A DNA stretch of 30,329 nt from UBA1181 sp045601045 (GTDB lineage Bacteria; Bacteroidota; Bacteroidia; Bacteroidales; Paludibacteraceae), in assembly GCA_045601045.1 (NCBI GenBank), contig JAZRZA010000017.1, forward strand, positions 1-30,329, written 5' to 3'. Both the position numbers and the translations under genes were made by a program. Positions 6,473 to 14,338 of the stretch are shown here, in pieces. Each line of letters opens with the position of its first letter. Position 1 is the stretch's first letter. The notes below the pieces were generated by a model that was given only the letters and a program-made list of their open reading frames with translations, did no database searches and was not told the DNA's origin.

Positions 6473-7855
6473 TTATTTCAGAATGGGAGGTAAAACATCA
6501 GGAAGGATCAATTGGGGGTCATCTGCCTCTCTGGGATGTAGGAACATACAGTAATAGATGGGCATGTACAAAATACCACCATCTGAATAGACTTTATTGC
6601 CGTTGTAAAAGACGATAGCACGTTTAACGTTGTGAGAGCCGTCGGAAAGGAAGCTGTCTAATGCGCTATGGATTTTGTAATCTTTCCCTGATTTAACCTC
6701 TATAGGCAATGCTGTTAGATGGATATAGTCATCAATAATGAAGTCCACCTCGCCCTTTTTTTTGTTGTCGTAGTAGTGTAGTGTGAATCCGTGTGCGTGT
6801 AATTCTTGTGCAACGACTGATTCATATACAGTGCCAAGGTTAACGCTGTTTTCGTCTTGTAAAATGGCGTTGATATTTGTGCTGTAAAGGATATTCGTCA
6901 ATATGCCGACATCGTTTAGGTAGAGTTTGAGCAAGTTTTTCTGTTCTGACTCAACAAGGGGGAAGCGTGGGTTGCTGATGGCTTGTACAGACAATGCAAT
7001 GCCAGAGTTGATTAGATACTCAAATTCATTCGCATAGTCGGAAAATTGTTTGTGGCTTTTTGTCTCTTCTATATCCTTTACTTTGACACGTTTCTTCTTG
7101 TTTTCTAGGTTGGAAGGTATTAGATCATAGATTTTTCGAATGACAAGTTTGTGTTCGCGGTCATATTGTGATGCGTCTATGCCGTAAAGTTGGTGGATAT
7201 CCTTTTGTATTTTTCTGACCAATGCGATGTTGCGTGTTTCAATAAATTTGTTGATCACTTCTGGTAAGCCACCTACAAGAAGATATGTTTTGAACTGTCT
7301 GATCATATAGTCATGTAGTGCTTCGGAAAGCGGTTCTTGACAATCAAATTTTTCTTTTGCAGCAGCTATGACTGCGGAGCCACATCCCATGGCGATTAAA
7401 AATTCTTCAAAATCAAGTGGATACATCTCTTCTATTGCAATGCTACCAAGAGGAACGGAGGGCGTTTGTGAAAGAGCGACTCCCAATTGTGATCCACTAG
7501 CGATATAGGTATAACGTCCTTCTTGATTTAAAAATTTCAACATTGTAAGAAGAGCTGGGTAACTTTGTATTTCATCCAAAAATACTAAAGTGTTCTCCTT
7601 TTTATCAAGAGATTCTCCTGCTACTGCGCTTAGCTGAAGGTAAAAATCCTCTGTGCTTTTCACCTTGGCGAAAACTTGGGCACCTTCTTTGTCCTCCTTT
7701 AGATTTAACTCCACATAGTATGGGTATAGTTTTTTCCCAATATGACGAATGAGGTAAGATTTCCCTATTTGCCGTGCCCCGTTCACCAAGAGTATCTTGT
7801 TGGGTTGTGTTTTTAGGAACGTCTCAATCTTATCAGCGTATTTTCTGTATAACAT
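6473..7855 (-). CDS. AAA family ATPase with C-terminal DUF4143 (PD-(D/E)XK-like) domain
   Basis: A 460-residue cytoplasmic P-loop protein of the AAA_14/DUF4143 group, common and variable in Bacteroidales genomes and of unknown role. Walker A is GARQIGKS (26-33), Walker B is LVFLDEIQ (about 90-97), and IASGSQLG (about 118-125) fits sensor 1. After a helical middle region the C-terminal domain carries GEVDFIID and PIEVKSGK (about 367-390), that is D-x(13-14)-E-x-K, the pattern of a PD-(D/E)XK nuclease-like fold. Length is normal and all motifs are intact. The gene looks more AT-rich than its neighbours, has its own -7-like element, and lies alone between two identical 42-bp direct repeats, which suggests separate acquisition. 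DNA binding or nuclease action is inference from the fold only. Confidence 0.9.
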   Translation of the reverse strand: MLYRKYADKIETFLKTQPNKILLVNGARQIGKSYLIRHIGKKLYPYYVELNLKEDKEGAQVFAKVKSTEDFYLQLSAVAGESLDKKENTLVFLDEIQSYPALLTMLKFLNQEGRYTYIASGSQLGVALSQTPSVPLGSIAIEEMYPLDFEEFLIAMGCGSAVIAAAKEKFDCQEPLSEALHDYMIRQFKTYLLVGGLPEVINKFIETRNIALVRKIQKDIHQLYGIDASQYDREHKLVIRKIYDLIPSNLENKKKRVKVKDIEETKSHKQFSDYANEFEYLINSGIALSVQAISNPRFPLVESEQKNLLKLYLNDVGILTNILYSTNINAILQDENSVNLGTVYESVVAQELHAHGFTLHYYDNKKKGEVDFIIDDYIHLTALPIEVKSGKDYKIHSALDSFLSDGSHNVKRAIVFYNGNKVYSDGGILYMPIYYCMFLHPREADDPQLILPDVLPPILK

Positions 7856-7896
7856 AATGTAAAAAATTATTTAGCTGTGAATCAGATATATGCTCG

Positions 7897-7904
7897 CAAA
7901 TATA
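7897..7904 (-). promoter_or_regulatory. Candidate -7 element for the ATPase gene
   Basis: TATATTTG on the minus strand matches the Bacteroidetes -7 consensus, 41 bases upstream of the ATG at 7855. No good -33 TTTG is seen. It lies inside the segment between the two 42-bp repeats, so the cassette appears to carry its own promoter. Confidence 0.5.
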
Positions 7905-7999
7905 GGAAAAATTCCATGATTTTTATTGTATAAAAGGGGAGAAATTCCGTGTTTTTGTGATAGTAAAATGGGATTTTTTCTAGAAATTAAAATAGTATT

Positions 8000-8041
8000 C
8001 CCCGAATCCCTGCGTAAATTGCGGTGGATTCGGGGAAAATA
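8000..8041. repeat. 42-bp palindromic repeat, copy 2 (downstream of the FISUMP lipoprotein gene)
   Basis: Identical over 42 bases and in the same orientation as 6410-6451, with the same 10-bp stem CCCCGAATCC/GGATTCGGGG. It lies 13 bases past the stop of the lipoprotein gene at 8055. With copy 1 it brackets 1548 bases that hold only the ATPase gene and its promoter. Confidence 0.9.
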
Positions 8042-8054
8042 GTGTTGCTTATTC

Positions 8055-8729
8055 TTACTTCGCGAATACAGGACGGATCTCCATGCTGTTTTTGCGTGGT
8101 GCCACATCGCTATTCATGTTGTGGGTAAGCGAGCGTGAGTAGCATGCCTTTCTGCAATCATCTGGGTTTAAGGTGGAGGTCCAGAAGGAGACGTAGTTCT
8201 CTCTGAAAGGGAAGAAGATCTTGTTGCCGTTGCTCTTGGATGTTCCTAATTTGCCTTGGATGCCAGTTCCTTCGAAGTTTTTGCACCATTCCCAGTCACA
8301 ACCGTTTTTCAACTCCTCCACCTCTTCGCGGGTTGGCATTCTCCATGCGCCGCCCCAGTTGGCGATAGCCGCATCATCGGCTGGCTCCAGTTGGAAGAGA
8401 CTATCCACATCGCCTCTCTGTTTCACATTGCAATATTTGGTGATTTTGAGTTGAGACTCTGTGCCGCGGCTCCATTGGTAGCCTGTCCACTCTTCGGAAC
8501 CCTTGATTTCACCGGTTGGTGTGGTGTGGCCCCATTTGTATCGGTCACCCAACTGTTCGGGCGAGGCTGCACCCATGTTGCTGGTGGCCCACATCTTGCC
8601 ACTTGGCAATCCCAAGTCCACATAGTTGTGACCATCTTGTTCTCCACTGATAGTTGCCATTTGCTGGTTGCAACTTGCTAACCCTAAAACGAGTGCCGCG
8701 AAGAGCACTGCTGAACGGATTTTTTTCAT
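8055..8729 (-). CDS. FISUMP-domain lipoprotein
   Basis: A 224-residue lipoprotein. The signal peptide ends in the lipobox LASC, with Cys20 as the acylated residue. From about residue 34 the protein carries the Fibrobacter-succinogenes-major-paralogous-type domain: YVDLGLPSGKMWATSNMGA near the start, YKWGHTTPTGE, then NWGGAWRMPTREEVEEL and a C-terminal region with VSFWTST and EIRPVFAK. This domain is widespread in Bacteroidetes surface proteins, has a C-type-lectin/formylglycine-enzyme-like pattern, and its function is not settled. The gene stands alone, divergent from the SpoIID-like gene, and has the best-matched promoter in the window (8756-8786). A palindromic repeat follows its stop. Confidence 0.86.
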   Translation of the reverse strand: MKKIRSAVLFAALVLGLASCNQQMATISGEQDGHNYVDLGLPSGKMWATSNMGAASPEQLGDRYKWGHTTPTGEIKGSEEWTGYQWSRGTESQLKITKYCNVKQRGDVDSLFQLEPADDAAIANWGGAWRMPTREEVEELKNGCDWEWCKNFEGTGIQGKLGTSKSNGNKIFFPFRENYVSFWTSTLNPDDCRKACYSRSLTHNMNSDVAPRKNSMEIRPVFAK

Positions 8730-8755
8730 ATTGATAGAATTGTCATTGATATATG

Positions 8756-8786
8756 CGAATATAGTGAAATTTTCTTGTTTGCCAAA
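8756..8786 (-). promoter_or_regulatory. Bacteroidetes-type promoter of the FISUMP lipoprotein gene
   Basis: On the minus strand TTTG (8783-8786) is followed after exactly 19 bases by TATATTCG (8756-8763). This fits the Bacteroidetes sigma-factor pattern TTTG-N19-TAnnTTTG with one mismatch in the -7. The ATG is 26 bases downstream at 8729. Confidence 0.6.
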
Positions 8787-8824
8787 GCCTTTTTATTTCT
8801 TTATGCCATGCCAATAAAAAACAT

Positions 8825-8832
8825 TACTTTTG
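8825..8832 (+). promoter_or_regulatory. Candidate -7 element for the SpoIID-like gene
   Basis: TACTTTTG on the plus strand matches TAnnTTTG. It lies 22 bases before the ATG at 8855. A convincing -33 element is not visible, and the leader would be short. Confidence 0.4.
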
Positions 8833-8854
8833 CCTATCAATTGAAAGATACGTC

Positions 8855-10162
8855 ATGAAAAGATATGATTCCCAACCGACTATCCAAGTTGGTATTTTAA
8901 AAGAGACGGAGATCAAGTTCATCCTTCGTGGAAATTTTGTGGTCAATGGCGGCGGCGAAACTGTTTCGGGCGAGGGTAGTGTCACCCTCTCGGATGGTCA
9001 GATTCTCTACAATGGACTTCGTTACGATTCCTTGCTCTTCTCTTCTGTGGATGAGGAGAGTAGTTTTGATCTTGTGGATGTGGTGATCGGTATCCATTTC
9101 CATTGGGAAAGAAGAGAGACGCAGCGGTTCAAGGGCGCTTTGAAATTCATTATCTTGGAGGGTGAGTTGCAGGCGATCAATATCGTGCCGACGGAGGATT
9201 ATCTGACCAGTGTCATCTCTTCGGAGATGAGCGCCACCTCTTCGTTGGAACTCCTCAAAGCCCATGCGGTGATCTCCCGCAGTTGGCTACTCAACAAACT
9301 GGAGGATCGCTCGGAGGAGAAACATAGCGACGCTATGATAATTACCGACGAGAAGATTATCCGTTGGTACGACCACCAAGACCATACCCATTTCGATGTC
9401 TGTGCGGACGACCATTGTCAGCGCTACCAAGGCATCACCAAGGCGAGTACCCAAGCGGTCCGCGAGGCGATCAAGGCCACCTTCGGCGAGGTATTGACCT
9501 ACGACGGGAAGATTTGTGACGCCCGCTTCTATAAGGCGTGTGGCGGTGCGACTGAGCTGTTTGAGAATTGTTGGGAGGAGGTGCATCATCCCTATCTGCT
9601 CCCTGTGGCGGATGCGGCGAATTTGACGCTTCCCGACCTAACCCAAGAGGCGGAGGCCCGCAAGTGGATCCTCTCTACTCCTACCGCCTACTGTAATACC
9701 ACCGATAGGCTGGTGCTATCCCAGGTGTTGAATAATTACGATCAAGAGACTCCTGATTTCTACCGATGGAGAGTGGCTTATTCGCAAAAGGAACTCTCCG
9801 AGTTGATCGGTGAAAAGATGGGCATAGATTTCGGTGAAATCGTTGATTTGATTCCTTTGAAGCGAGGCGCGTCCGCCCGAATCATCGAGTTAAAGGTGGT
9901 AGGAACGAAACGCACGGTGGTGATCGGTAAGGAGTTGGAGATCCGAAAGGCTCTCTCAAAGAGTCACCTGTATAGTTCCGCCTTTGTGGTGGATAAAGAG
10001 GAGAACGACGGTTCCGTGCAGTTCGTCTTGCGAGGTGCGGGCTGGGGACACGGCGTCGGACTTTGTCAAATAGGTGCGGCGGTAATGGCTAGTCAAGGAA
10101 TAGGTTACCAAACTATCTTATCGCACTACTATCCTCATTCGGAGTTGACGAAACGGTATTGA
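8855..10162 (+). CDS. SpoIID/LytB-domain protein (putative peptidoglycan lytic transglycosylase)
   Basis: A 435-residue SpoIID-family protein. SpoIID of sporulators is a zinc-dependent lytic transglycosylase acting on peptidoglycan. Visible here: TEDYLTSVISSEM (113-125) with Glu124 at the catalytic glutamate position; KAHAVISRSW (135-144); a His/Cys cluster HFDVCADDHCQ (179-189), much like the zinc site of Clostridioides SpoIID; FYKACGG; and the C-terminal signature GAGWGHGVGLCQIGA (394-408). The protein is longer than classical SpoIID, with an N-terminal beta-rich region and an insertion near 245-310. No signal peptide or membrane anchor is visible at the chosen start, and no upstream in-frame start would supply one. 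Sporulation is not expected in this lineage, so the role must be vegetative. It may share a transcript with the MATE gene 33 bases downstream. Confidence 0.87.
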   Translation: MKRYDSQPTIQVGILKETEIKFILRGNFVVNGGGETVSGEGSVTLSDGQILYNGLRYDSLLFSSVDEESSFDLVDVVIGIHFHWERRETQRFKGALKFIILEGELQAINIVPTEDYLTSVISSEMSATSSLELLKAHAVISRSWLLNKLEDRSEEKHSDAMIITDEKIIRWYDHQDHTHFDVCADDHCQRYQGITKASTQAVREAIKATFGEVLTYDGKICDARFYKACGGATELFENCWEEVHHPYLLPVADAANLTLPDLTQEAEARKWILSTPTAYCNTTDRLVLSQVLNNYDQETPDFYRWRVAYSQKELSELIGEKMGIDFGEIVDLIPLKRGASARIIELKVVGTKRTVVIGKELEIRKALSKSHLYSSAFVVDKEENDGSVQFVLRGAGWGHGVGLCQIGAAVMASQGIGYQTILSHYYPHSELTKRY

Positions 10163-10195
10163 TGTTTAAACAGTAATCATAAAAAGAGCCATTCC

Positions 10196-11533
10196 ATGCA
10201 GAAAGATCTCACCCAAGGCGGCGCCTTCCGAACACTGGCCACCTTTTCAGCCCCCTTCTTGTTGGCCTATTTCTTGCAGACCTTTTATGGGTTGGCGGAT
10301 CTCTTTATTATTGGCCAATATGCTGGTTCGCCTGACATAACCGCCGTGGCGGTAGGAAGCCAGGTGATGCATATGCTCACGGTGATGATTGTTGGTTTGG
10401 CAATGGGAACGACAGTGATGATCAGCCGTGCGGTGGGTGGTAAGGATTACAACACCATTGGTCGTGCCATTGGCAACTCTGTCACGTTGTTTGGCGGTTT
10501 GTCCCTTCTGGCGGCTATGCTCCTCTACCTTTTTGTCGATCAAATCGTTGGTGTGATGTCTACGCCGTTGGAGTCGGTGTCGCAGACGCGAACCTACCTC
10601 TCCATCTGTTTCCTGGGCATTCCTTTCATCGTCGCCTATAATGTGATTTGCTCTATCTTCCGTGGATTGGGTGATTCGAAGTCGCCGATGTATTTTGTGG
10701 CGGTCGCTTGTGGCCTGAATGTGGTATTGGACTATGTTTTTATCGGTGAAATGGGCCTAAAAGCAGAGGGGGCCGCCTATGCGACGGTGATTGCCCAGTT
10801 CGTCAGTCTAATCTTCTCCGCTCTGTTTATCCGTCGCTACAAGGATAGTTTCCATATGGAACGTAAGTTGCTTCGCCCACATAGTCCATCCGTGAAAGAG
10901 ATTGTTCGGGTGGGTTTGCCGATTTCGTTGCAAGACGGTTTTATTCAGATCTCCTTCATCGTCATAACGGTCATCGCCAACCGACGGGGTGTTGAGGTTG
11001 CGGCGGCGGTGGGTATTGTGGAGAAGATCATCTGTATCCTCTTCTTGGTTCCTTCCAGTATGTTGTCCGCGATTTCCGCCATTTCAGCGCAAAATATCGG
11101 TGCGGGCAAACCTGAGAGAGCTCGTCTGACGATGCGATATGGTATCTATGTCTGTCTTGCCTACGGTGGCTTTTTCGCGTTGCTGTTGCAACTCCTGTCG
11201 GATGCCTCGATTTCGCTCTTCACCACTGAGACGGCGGTGATTCTTTTCGGCGGACAATATTTGCGAGCCTATGTGGTGGATACTGCCTTGGCGGGCGTCC
11301 ATTTCTGTTTCAGCGGCTATTTCTGCGCTTGCGGTCTCTCCATCGTGTCGTTTATCCATAATTCCCTTTCCATCGTGCTTTTGCGTATCCCAGGCAGTTA
11401 TTTGGCCTCCATTTGGTATCCCGACCATCTGACGCCAATGGGCATGGCGGCACCGGTTGGTTCGACATTCTCCATTGTGGTTTGTGTGGGAGTGTATGTT
11501 TGGATGAGGAGGCGAAAAAATTCAATTGCGTGA
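10196..11533 (+). CDS. MATE family efflux transporter
   Basis: A 445-residue multidrug and toxin extrusion (MATE) transporter, an inner-membrane cation/drug antiporter. About twelve hydrophobic segments in two homologous halves are visible. The first half begins with the family's typical opening (FRTLATFSAPFLLAYFLQTFYGLADLF...), including the amphipathic start, Pro in helix 1 and the ADLFIIGQY segment; the second half begins near IVRVGLPISLQDGFIQ. Length is normal. It follows the SpoIID-like gene by 33 bases on the same strand and ends at a hairpin terminator facing a convergent gene. The transported compound cannot be inferred. Confidence 0.93.
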   Translation: MQKDLTQGGAFRTLATFSAPFLLAYFLQTFYGLADLFIIGQYAGSPDITAVAVGSQVMHMLTVMIVGLAMGTTVMISRAVGGKDYNTIGRAIGNSVTLFGGLSLLAAMLLYLFVDQIVGVMSTPLESVSQTRTYLSICFLGIPFIVAYNVICSIFRGLGDSKSPMYFVAVACGLNVVLDYVFIGEMGLKAEGAAYATVIAQFVSLIFSALFIRRYKDSFHMERKLLRPHSPSVKEIVRVGLPISLQDGFIQISFIVITVIANRRGVEVAAAVGIVEKIICILFLVPSSMLSAISAISAQNIGAGKPERARLTMRYGIYVCLAYGGFFALLLQLLSDASISLFTTETAVILFGGQYLRAYVVDTALAGVHFCFSGYFCACGLSIVSFIHNSLSIVLLRIPGSYLASIWYPDHLTPMGMAAPVGSTFSIVVCVGVYVWMRRRKNSIA

Positions 11534-11541
11534 AAATAAAA

Positions 11542-11571
11542 AATCCCGAAAGCGTTGCCACCTTCGGGATT
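11542..11571. terminator. Bidirectional terminator between MATE gene and convergent secreted-protein gene
   Basis: AATCCCGAA and TTCGGGATT form a 9-bp stem around a 12-base spacer. An A-run precedes it and TCATGTTTTA follows. It sits 8 bases after the MATE stop and 20 bases before the end of the convergent gene. Confidence 0.8.
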
Positions 11572-11591
11572 CATGTTTTATTGGTTGAGGC

Positions 11592-12710
11592 TTATTCAGC
11601 CATCATAGCGTCGTAAGCTTCTTGCGCGTTGATCCAAGTTTGAGCCATCTTTGACATCTGAAGGGCGTCAGAAAAGCCCAAATCGGTTCTGTCAGCCTTC
11701 TTGAAGTAATCGTAAGATGCTTGGAAGTCTCTGATCAATGCTGAATATACTGCCATGTTGTAGTACATTGCGGCAGCGACCTCTTTGTTGACCTTTGCGT
11801 TAGGATCCTTAACATTCGCATTCTTGATAGACTCTTCCCAAACCTTTACGGATGGAGCAGCCATCTCCTTGAACTCTTCGATTTCCCATTGACGTTGTTT
11901 TAAGAAGTCGTAAGCCTCCTTGAAATTAGCGAGCGCTTCGTTGATGTCGGAGTAGTCGATGGTACACTTCTTCTTCACTCTCACGCCGAAACCATTGAAG
12001 TTAACGGAACACAAAGGAGTAGAACCTACCACCTTTGCGAGGAATGGTTGGTATGCTTTCATTTGAGATGCCAAGTTAAAGGCCTTCATCTTGTTGATGA
12101 CTTGGTCTTTTGCTGTACCCTTGCTGGAAACCTCTCCTGACTCGAACTCTTGCATATAGTAGATGGTATCGGTGAACACGATTCCCTCTTTGGTCTTTAC
12201 CTCAACAGAGAATCCAACCTCCTTTTTACCTTTCGCTACCCAAAGTGGACCAGATGCAGCTTGTGTCGTTGTGGTTGTAGTGGTGGTAGAGCTGCTGTTG
12301 TCCGATAGCAACCAGTTGAGGAACGGCATATTGATTGTTGTCGTTTGCTTTGTCTCCTTCTTAGGTTTTGGACGTGGCTTGGAAGCGTCGTGGAAAGTGA
12401 TTTTATCATAATCGTACTTCTCGAAGTCGTCGTCCACAGAGATGACGATATCAGCACCATCTGGGCTAGATACGGCTGTCTTGTAACTCAAATAAATATT
12501 ACTCTTGATGTGTTTCTTAGGACCATTTGGATCGATGGGTACGATGTGTTCGGTTACCACTGAATAGGTTTGAAGTTTATTGTCCATGTGACAATAAGGG
12601 AAACCTGGAATAGCGTAGAATCCCAAGTGGTCTCTGTTCGCGGATTGCGCGAATGAACTTGCTGATACAGCCAATAACATGGATGCCGCAACGAATAAAC
12701 TCTTTTTCAT
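11592..12710 (-). CDS. Secreted protein of unknown function with a helical, TPR-like C-terminal half
   Basis: A 372-residue exported protein with a clear signal peptide (residues 1-21, ending SSFA-Q). The first half is beta-rich and begins HLGFYAIPGFPYCHMDNK. It is split by a run of eight threonines near residues 143-150 (encoded by mixed ACN codons, so not a simple slippage tract) that looks like a flexible linker. The second half is helical. Its last third contains Ala/Tyr-rich helices (AAAMYYNMAVYSALIRDF, then YDYFKKADRTD) that read like one or two TPR-type hairpins. I do not recognise a named family. It has its own promoter-like element and a leader containing a 13-bp tandem repeat. Confidence 0.78.
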   Translation of the reverse strand: MKKSLFVAASMLLAVSASSFAQSANRDHLGFYAIPGFPYCHMDNKLQTYSVVTEHIVPIDPNGPKKHIKSNIYLSYKTAVSSPDGADIVISVDDDFEKYDYDKITFHDASKPRPKPKKETKQTTTINMPFLNWLLSDNSSSTTTTTTTTQAASGPLWVAKGKKEVGFSVEVKTKEGIVFTDTIYYMQEFESGEVSSKGTAKDQVINKMKAFNLASQMKAYQPFLAKVVGSTPLCSVNFNGFGVRVKKKCTIDYSDINEALANFKEAYDFLKQRQWEIEEFKEMAAPSVKVWEESIKNANVKDPNAKVNKEVAAAMYYNMAVYSALIRDFQASYDYFKKADRTDLGFSDALQMSKMAQTWINAQEAYDAMMAE

Positions 12711-12767
12711 TTTAGTCTGTATTAGTTATTTCAATTATTGTTACTCTCCTCAAAAACCACCTAAGCA

Positions 12768-12796
12768 TACACCTTACACGATCTACACCTTACACG
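12768..12796. repeat. 13-bp tandem direct repeat in a 5' leader
   Basis: TACACCTTACACG occurs twice, at 12768-12780 and 12784-12796, separated by ATC (16-base period). It lies between the start codon at 12710 and the candidate promoter at 12827-12834, so it would be transcribed in the leader of the secreted-protein gene. Confidence 0.75.
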
Positions 12797-12826
12797 CTAT
12801 GGGTGTGTGATTTGATTTTGATGTTA

Positions 12827-12834
12827 CAAAGATA
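12827..12834 (-). promoter_or_regulatory. Candidate -7 element for the secreted-protein gene
   Basis: TATCTTTG on the minus strand fits TAnnTTTG; the position 19 bases upstream reads TTTT in place of TTTG. It predicts a leader of about 110 bases. The spacer contains CCACATCT, also found upstream of the pta -7 element. Confidence 0.45.
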
Positions 12835-13020
12835 GGATCTCTTTTAGATGTGGAAAAACCAACTCTTCGTACCTTTCAAATCTATCGACCGAATTTTGAT
12901 ATTTTCCGACCAATGGTTGATTCTCAGGCACCCTATTTTGCTGCAAAAATAGAAAAATGTTTTGAAAAAATCAGTTGTAATGGGGTGTTTCCGGCGCATC
13001 CCCCTTGTGAAAGTCTTAAT

Positions 13021-13056
13021 AAAATAAAAGAGGCCAGAACATCTGGTTCTGACCTC
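13021..13056 (-). terminator. Intrinsic terminator of pta-ackA
   Basis: On the minus strand GAGGTCAGAAC and GTTCTGGCCTC pair with one mismatch around a 5-base loop, followed by TTTTATTTTATT. It lies 24 bases beyond the ackA stop. Confidence 0.85.
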
Positions 13057-13079
13057 ATCTATTGGATTATCCGAAAGAA

Positions 13080-14279
13080 TTATTTGCTGACCAACTCCAA
13101 AGTATCTGATGCGATGGTATACTCCTCATCGGTAGGCACCACGATGACAGTAACCTTGGAATCTTTGGTGGAGATGATTTTCTCCTCACCGTGGACAGTG
13201 TCGTTGATGGCCTTGTCCAACTTGATGCCGAAGAACTCCATATCTTTCAAAACGCCTTCGCGGACTGGCTCCACGTTCTCACCGATACCACCGGTGAAGA
13301 CGATGACATCCACACCGCCCATAGCGGCCATATAGGCTCCTACGTACTTCTTGATGCGGTAGATCACCATGTCCAAAGCCAACTTGGCGCGTTCGTTGCC
13401 GGCAGCGATAGCGGCACGGACCTCACGCATATCGGAAGACACGCCTGAAATACCCAACATACCACTTTGCTTGTTCAAGATGTCTGAAACCTTCTTAGCG
13501 TTGTATCCTTCAGTCTCCATCAAGTAGGTGATCGCACCTGTGTCGATGTCGCCCGAACGGGTACCCATCATCAATCCCTCCAACGGAGTCATACCCATAG
13601 AGGTATCGAATGACTTACCGTCCTTGATAGCGGTTACGGAACTTCCGTTACCGATGTGGCAGGTGATCATCTTGGTTCCCTCTGGCTTCATGCCCAAAGC
13701 CTCGAACGCGCGCTTTGAAACGTAGCGGTGGCTGGTGCCGTGGAAACCATAACGACGAACTTTGTCCTTCTCGTACAACTCGTAAGGGATGGCGTATAGG
13801 AATGACTCCTTTGGCATGGTTTGGTGGAATGCGGTATCGAACACGGCCACTTGCGGACAGTTAGGCAACAAAGCCTCTACCGCCATGATACCCTTCAAGT
13901 TAGCAGGGTTGTGCAATGGACCCAATGGGAAGCATGCGCGGATTTGATCCTTAACGGTTTGGTTGACGATGCAGCTCTCGGTGAACTTGTCTCCTCCGTG
14001 GAGGATTCTGTGACCTACCGCATCCACCTCGTTCAAGGACTTGATGCATCCCTCTTGAGGGTCTGTCAAGATACTAAATATCAATTGGATACCATCTGAG
14101 TGGTCTGGCATATCCTTTTCGATGATTGCCTTCTCGCCCTTTTTGTTGGTGTATTTGAGGAATGAGCCAGGGATACCAATCTTCTCGACACCACCTTGTG
14201 CCATCACCTCTTTTGAACTCATATCAAACAATTTGTACTTGATGGATGAGCTACCACAGTTGATTACTAAAATCTTCAT
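13080..14279 (-). CDS. ackA: Acetate kinase
   Basis: Acetate kinase (399 residues) converts acetyl phosphate and ADP to acetate and ATP, the ATP-yielding step of acetate fermentation, in the cytoplasm. It has the full set of ASKHA-fold motifs: VINCGSSSIKYKLFD (5-19) for the phosphate-binding first strand, GFHGTSHRYV near the middle, HIGNGSSVTAI, the GMTPLEGLMMGTRSGDID segment, and FTGGIGEN near the C-terminus for adenosine binding. Length is standard. It lies 59 bases downstream of pta on the same strand, with a perfect 12-bp palindrome in the gap, and ends at a clear terminator. Assignment is firm. Confidence 0.97.
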   Translation of the reverse strand: MKILVINCGSSSIKYKLFDMSSKEVMAQGGVEKIGIPGSFLKYTNKKGEKAIIEKDMPDHSDGIQLIFSILTDPQEGCIKSLNEVDAVGHRILHGGDKFTESCIVNQTVKDQIRACFPLGPLHNPANLKGIMAVEALLPNCPQVAVFDTAFHQTMPKESFLYAIPYELYEKDKVRRYGFHGTSHRYVSKRAFEALGMKPEGTKMITCHIGNGSSVTAIKDGKSFDTSMGMTPLEGLMMGTRSGDIDTGAITYLMETEGYNAKKVSDILNKQSGMLGISGVSSDMREVRAAIAAGNERAKLALDMVIYRIKKYVGAYMAAMGGVDVIVFTGGIGENVEPVREGVLKDMEFFGIKLDKAINDTVHGEEKIISTKDSKVTVIVVPTDEEYTIASDTLELVSK

Positions 14280-14300
14280 TCTGTATGTTGTTTGTTATGT

Positions 14301-14327
14301 GTAGAGACGGTGCGACACCGTCTCTAC
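14301..14327. repeat. Perfect palindrome in the pta-ackA gap
   Basis: GTAGAGACGGTG and CACCGTCTCTAC form a perfect 12-bp stem with loop CGA. It fills nearly half of the 59-base space between the pta stop and the ackA start. No T-run follows on the minus strand, so it is unlikely to be a full terminator. It could be a REP-like dispersed palindrome or an mRNA-processing/stability hairpin. Confidence 0.9.
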
Positions 14328-14338
14328 GAAAAATGCTA

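Larger units (their letters stand above)
12711..13079. other. 369-base intergenic region: leader and promoter of the secreted-protein gene, ackA terminator
   Basis: No gene is supported here. It holds the untranslated leader of the gene at 11592-12710 with a 13-bp tandem repeat (12768-12796), a minus-strand -7-like element (12827-12834), an AT-rich stretch, and the ackA terminator (13021-13056). A plus-strand open frame from 12850 runs antisense into ackA and is not believable. Confidence 0.6.

Noticed and set aside
7871..8107. Minus-strand frame of 78 codons over palindrome copy 2
   Set aside because: It spans the 3' end of the FISUMP gene in another frame, the repeat and the ATPase leader, with no signal or motif.
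12850..13335. Plus-strand open frame of 161 codons
   Set aside because: More than half lies antisense to ackA, the first part is AT-rich non-coding composition spanning a promoter and a terminator, and the product has no recognisable features.
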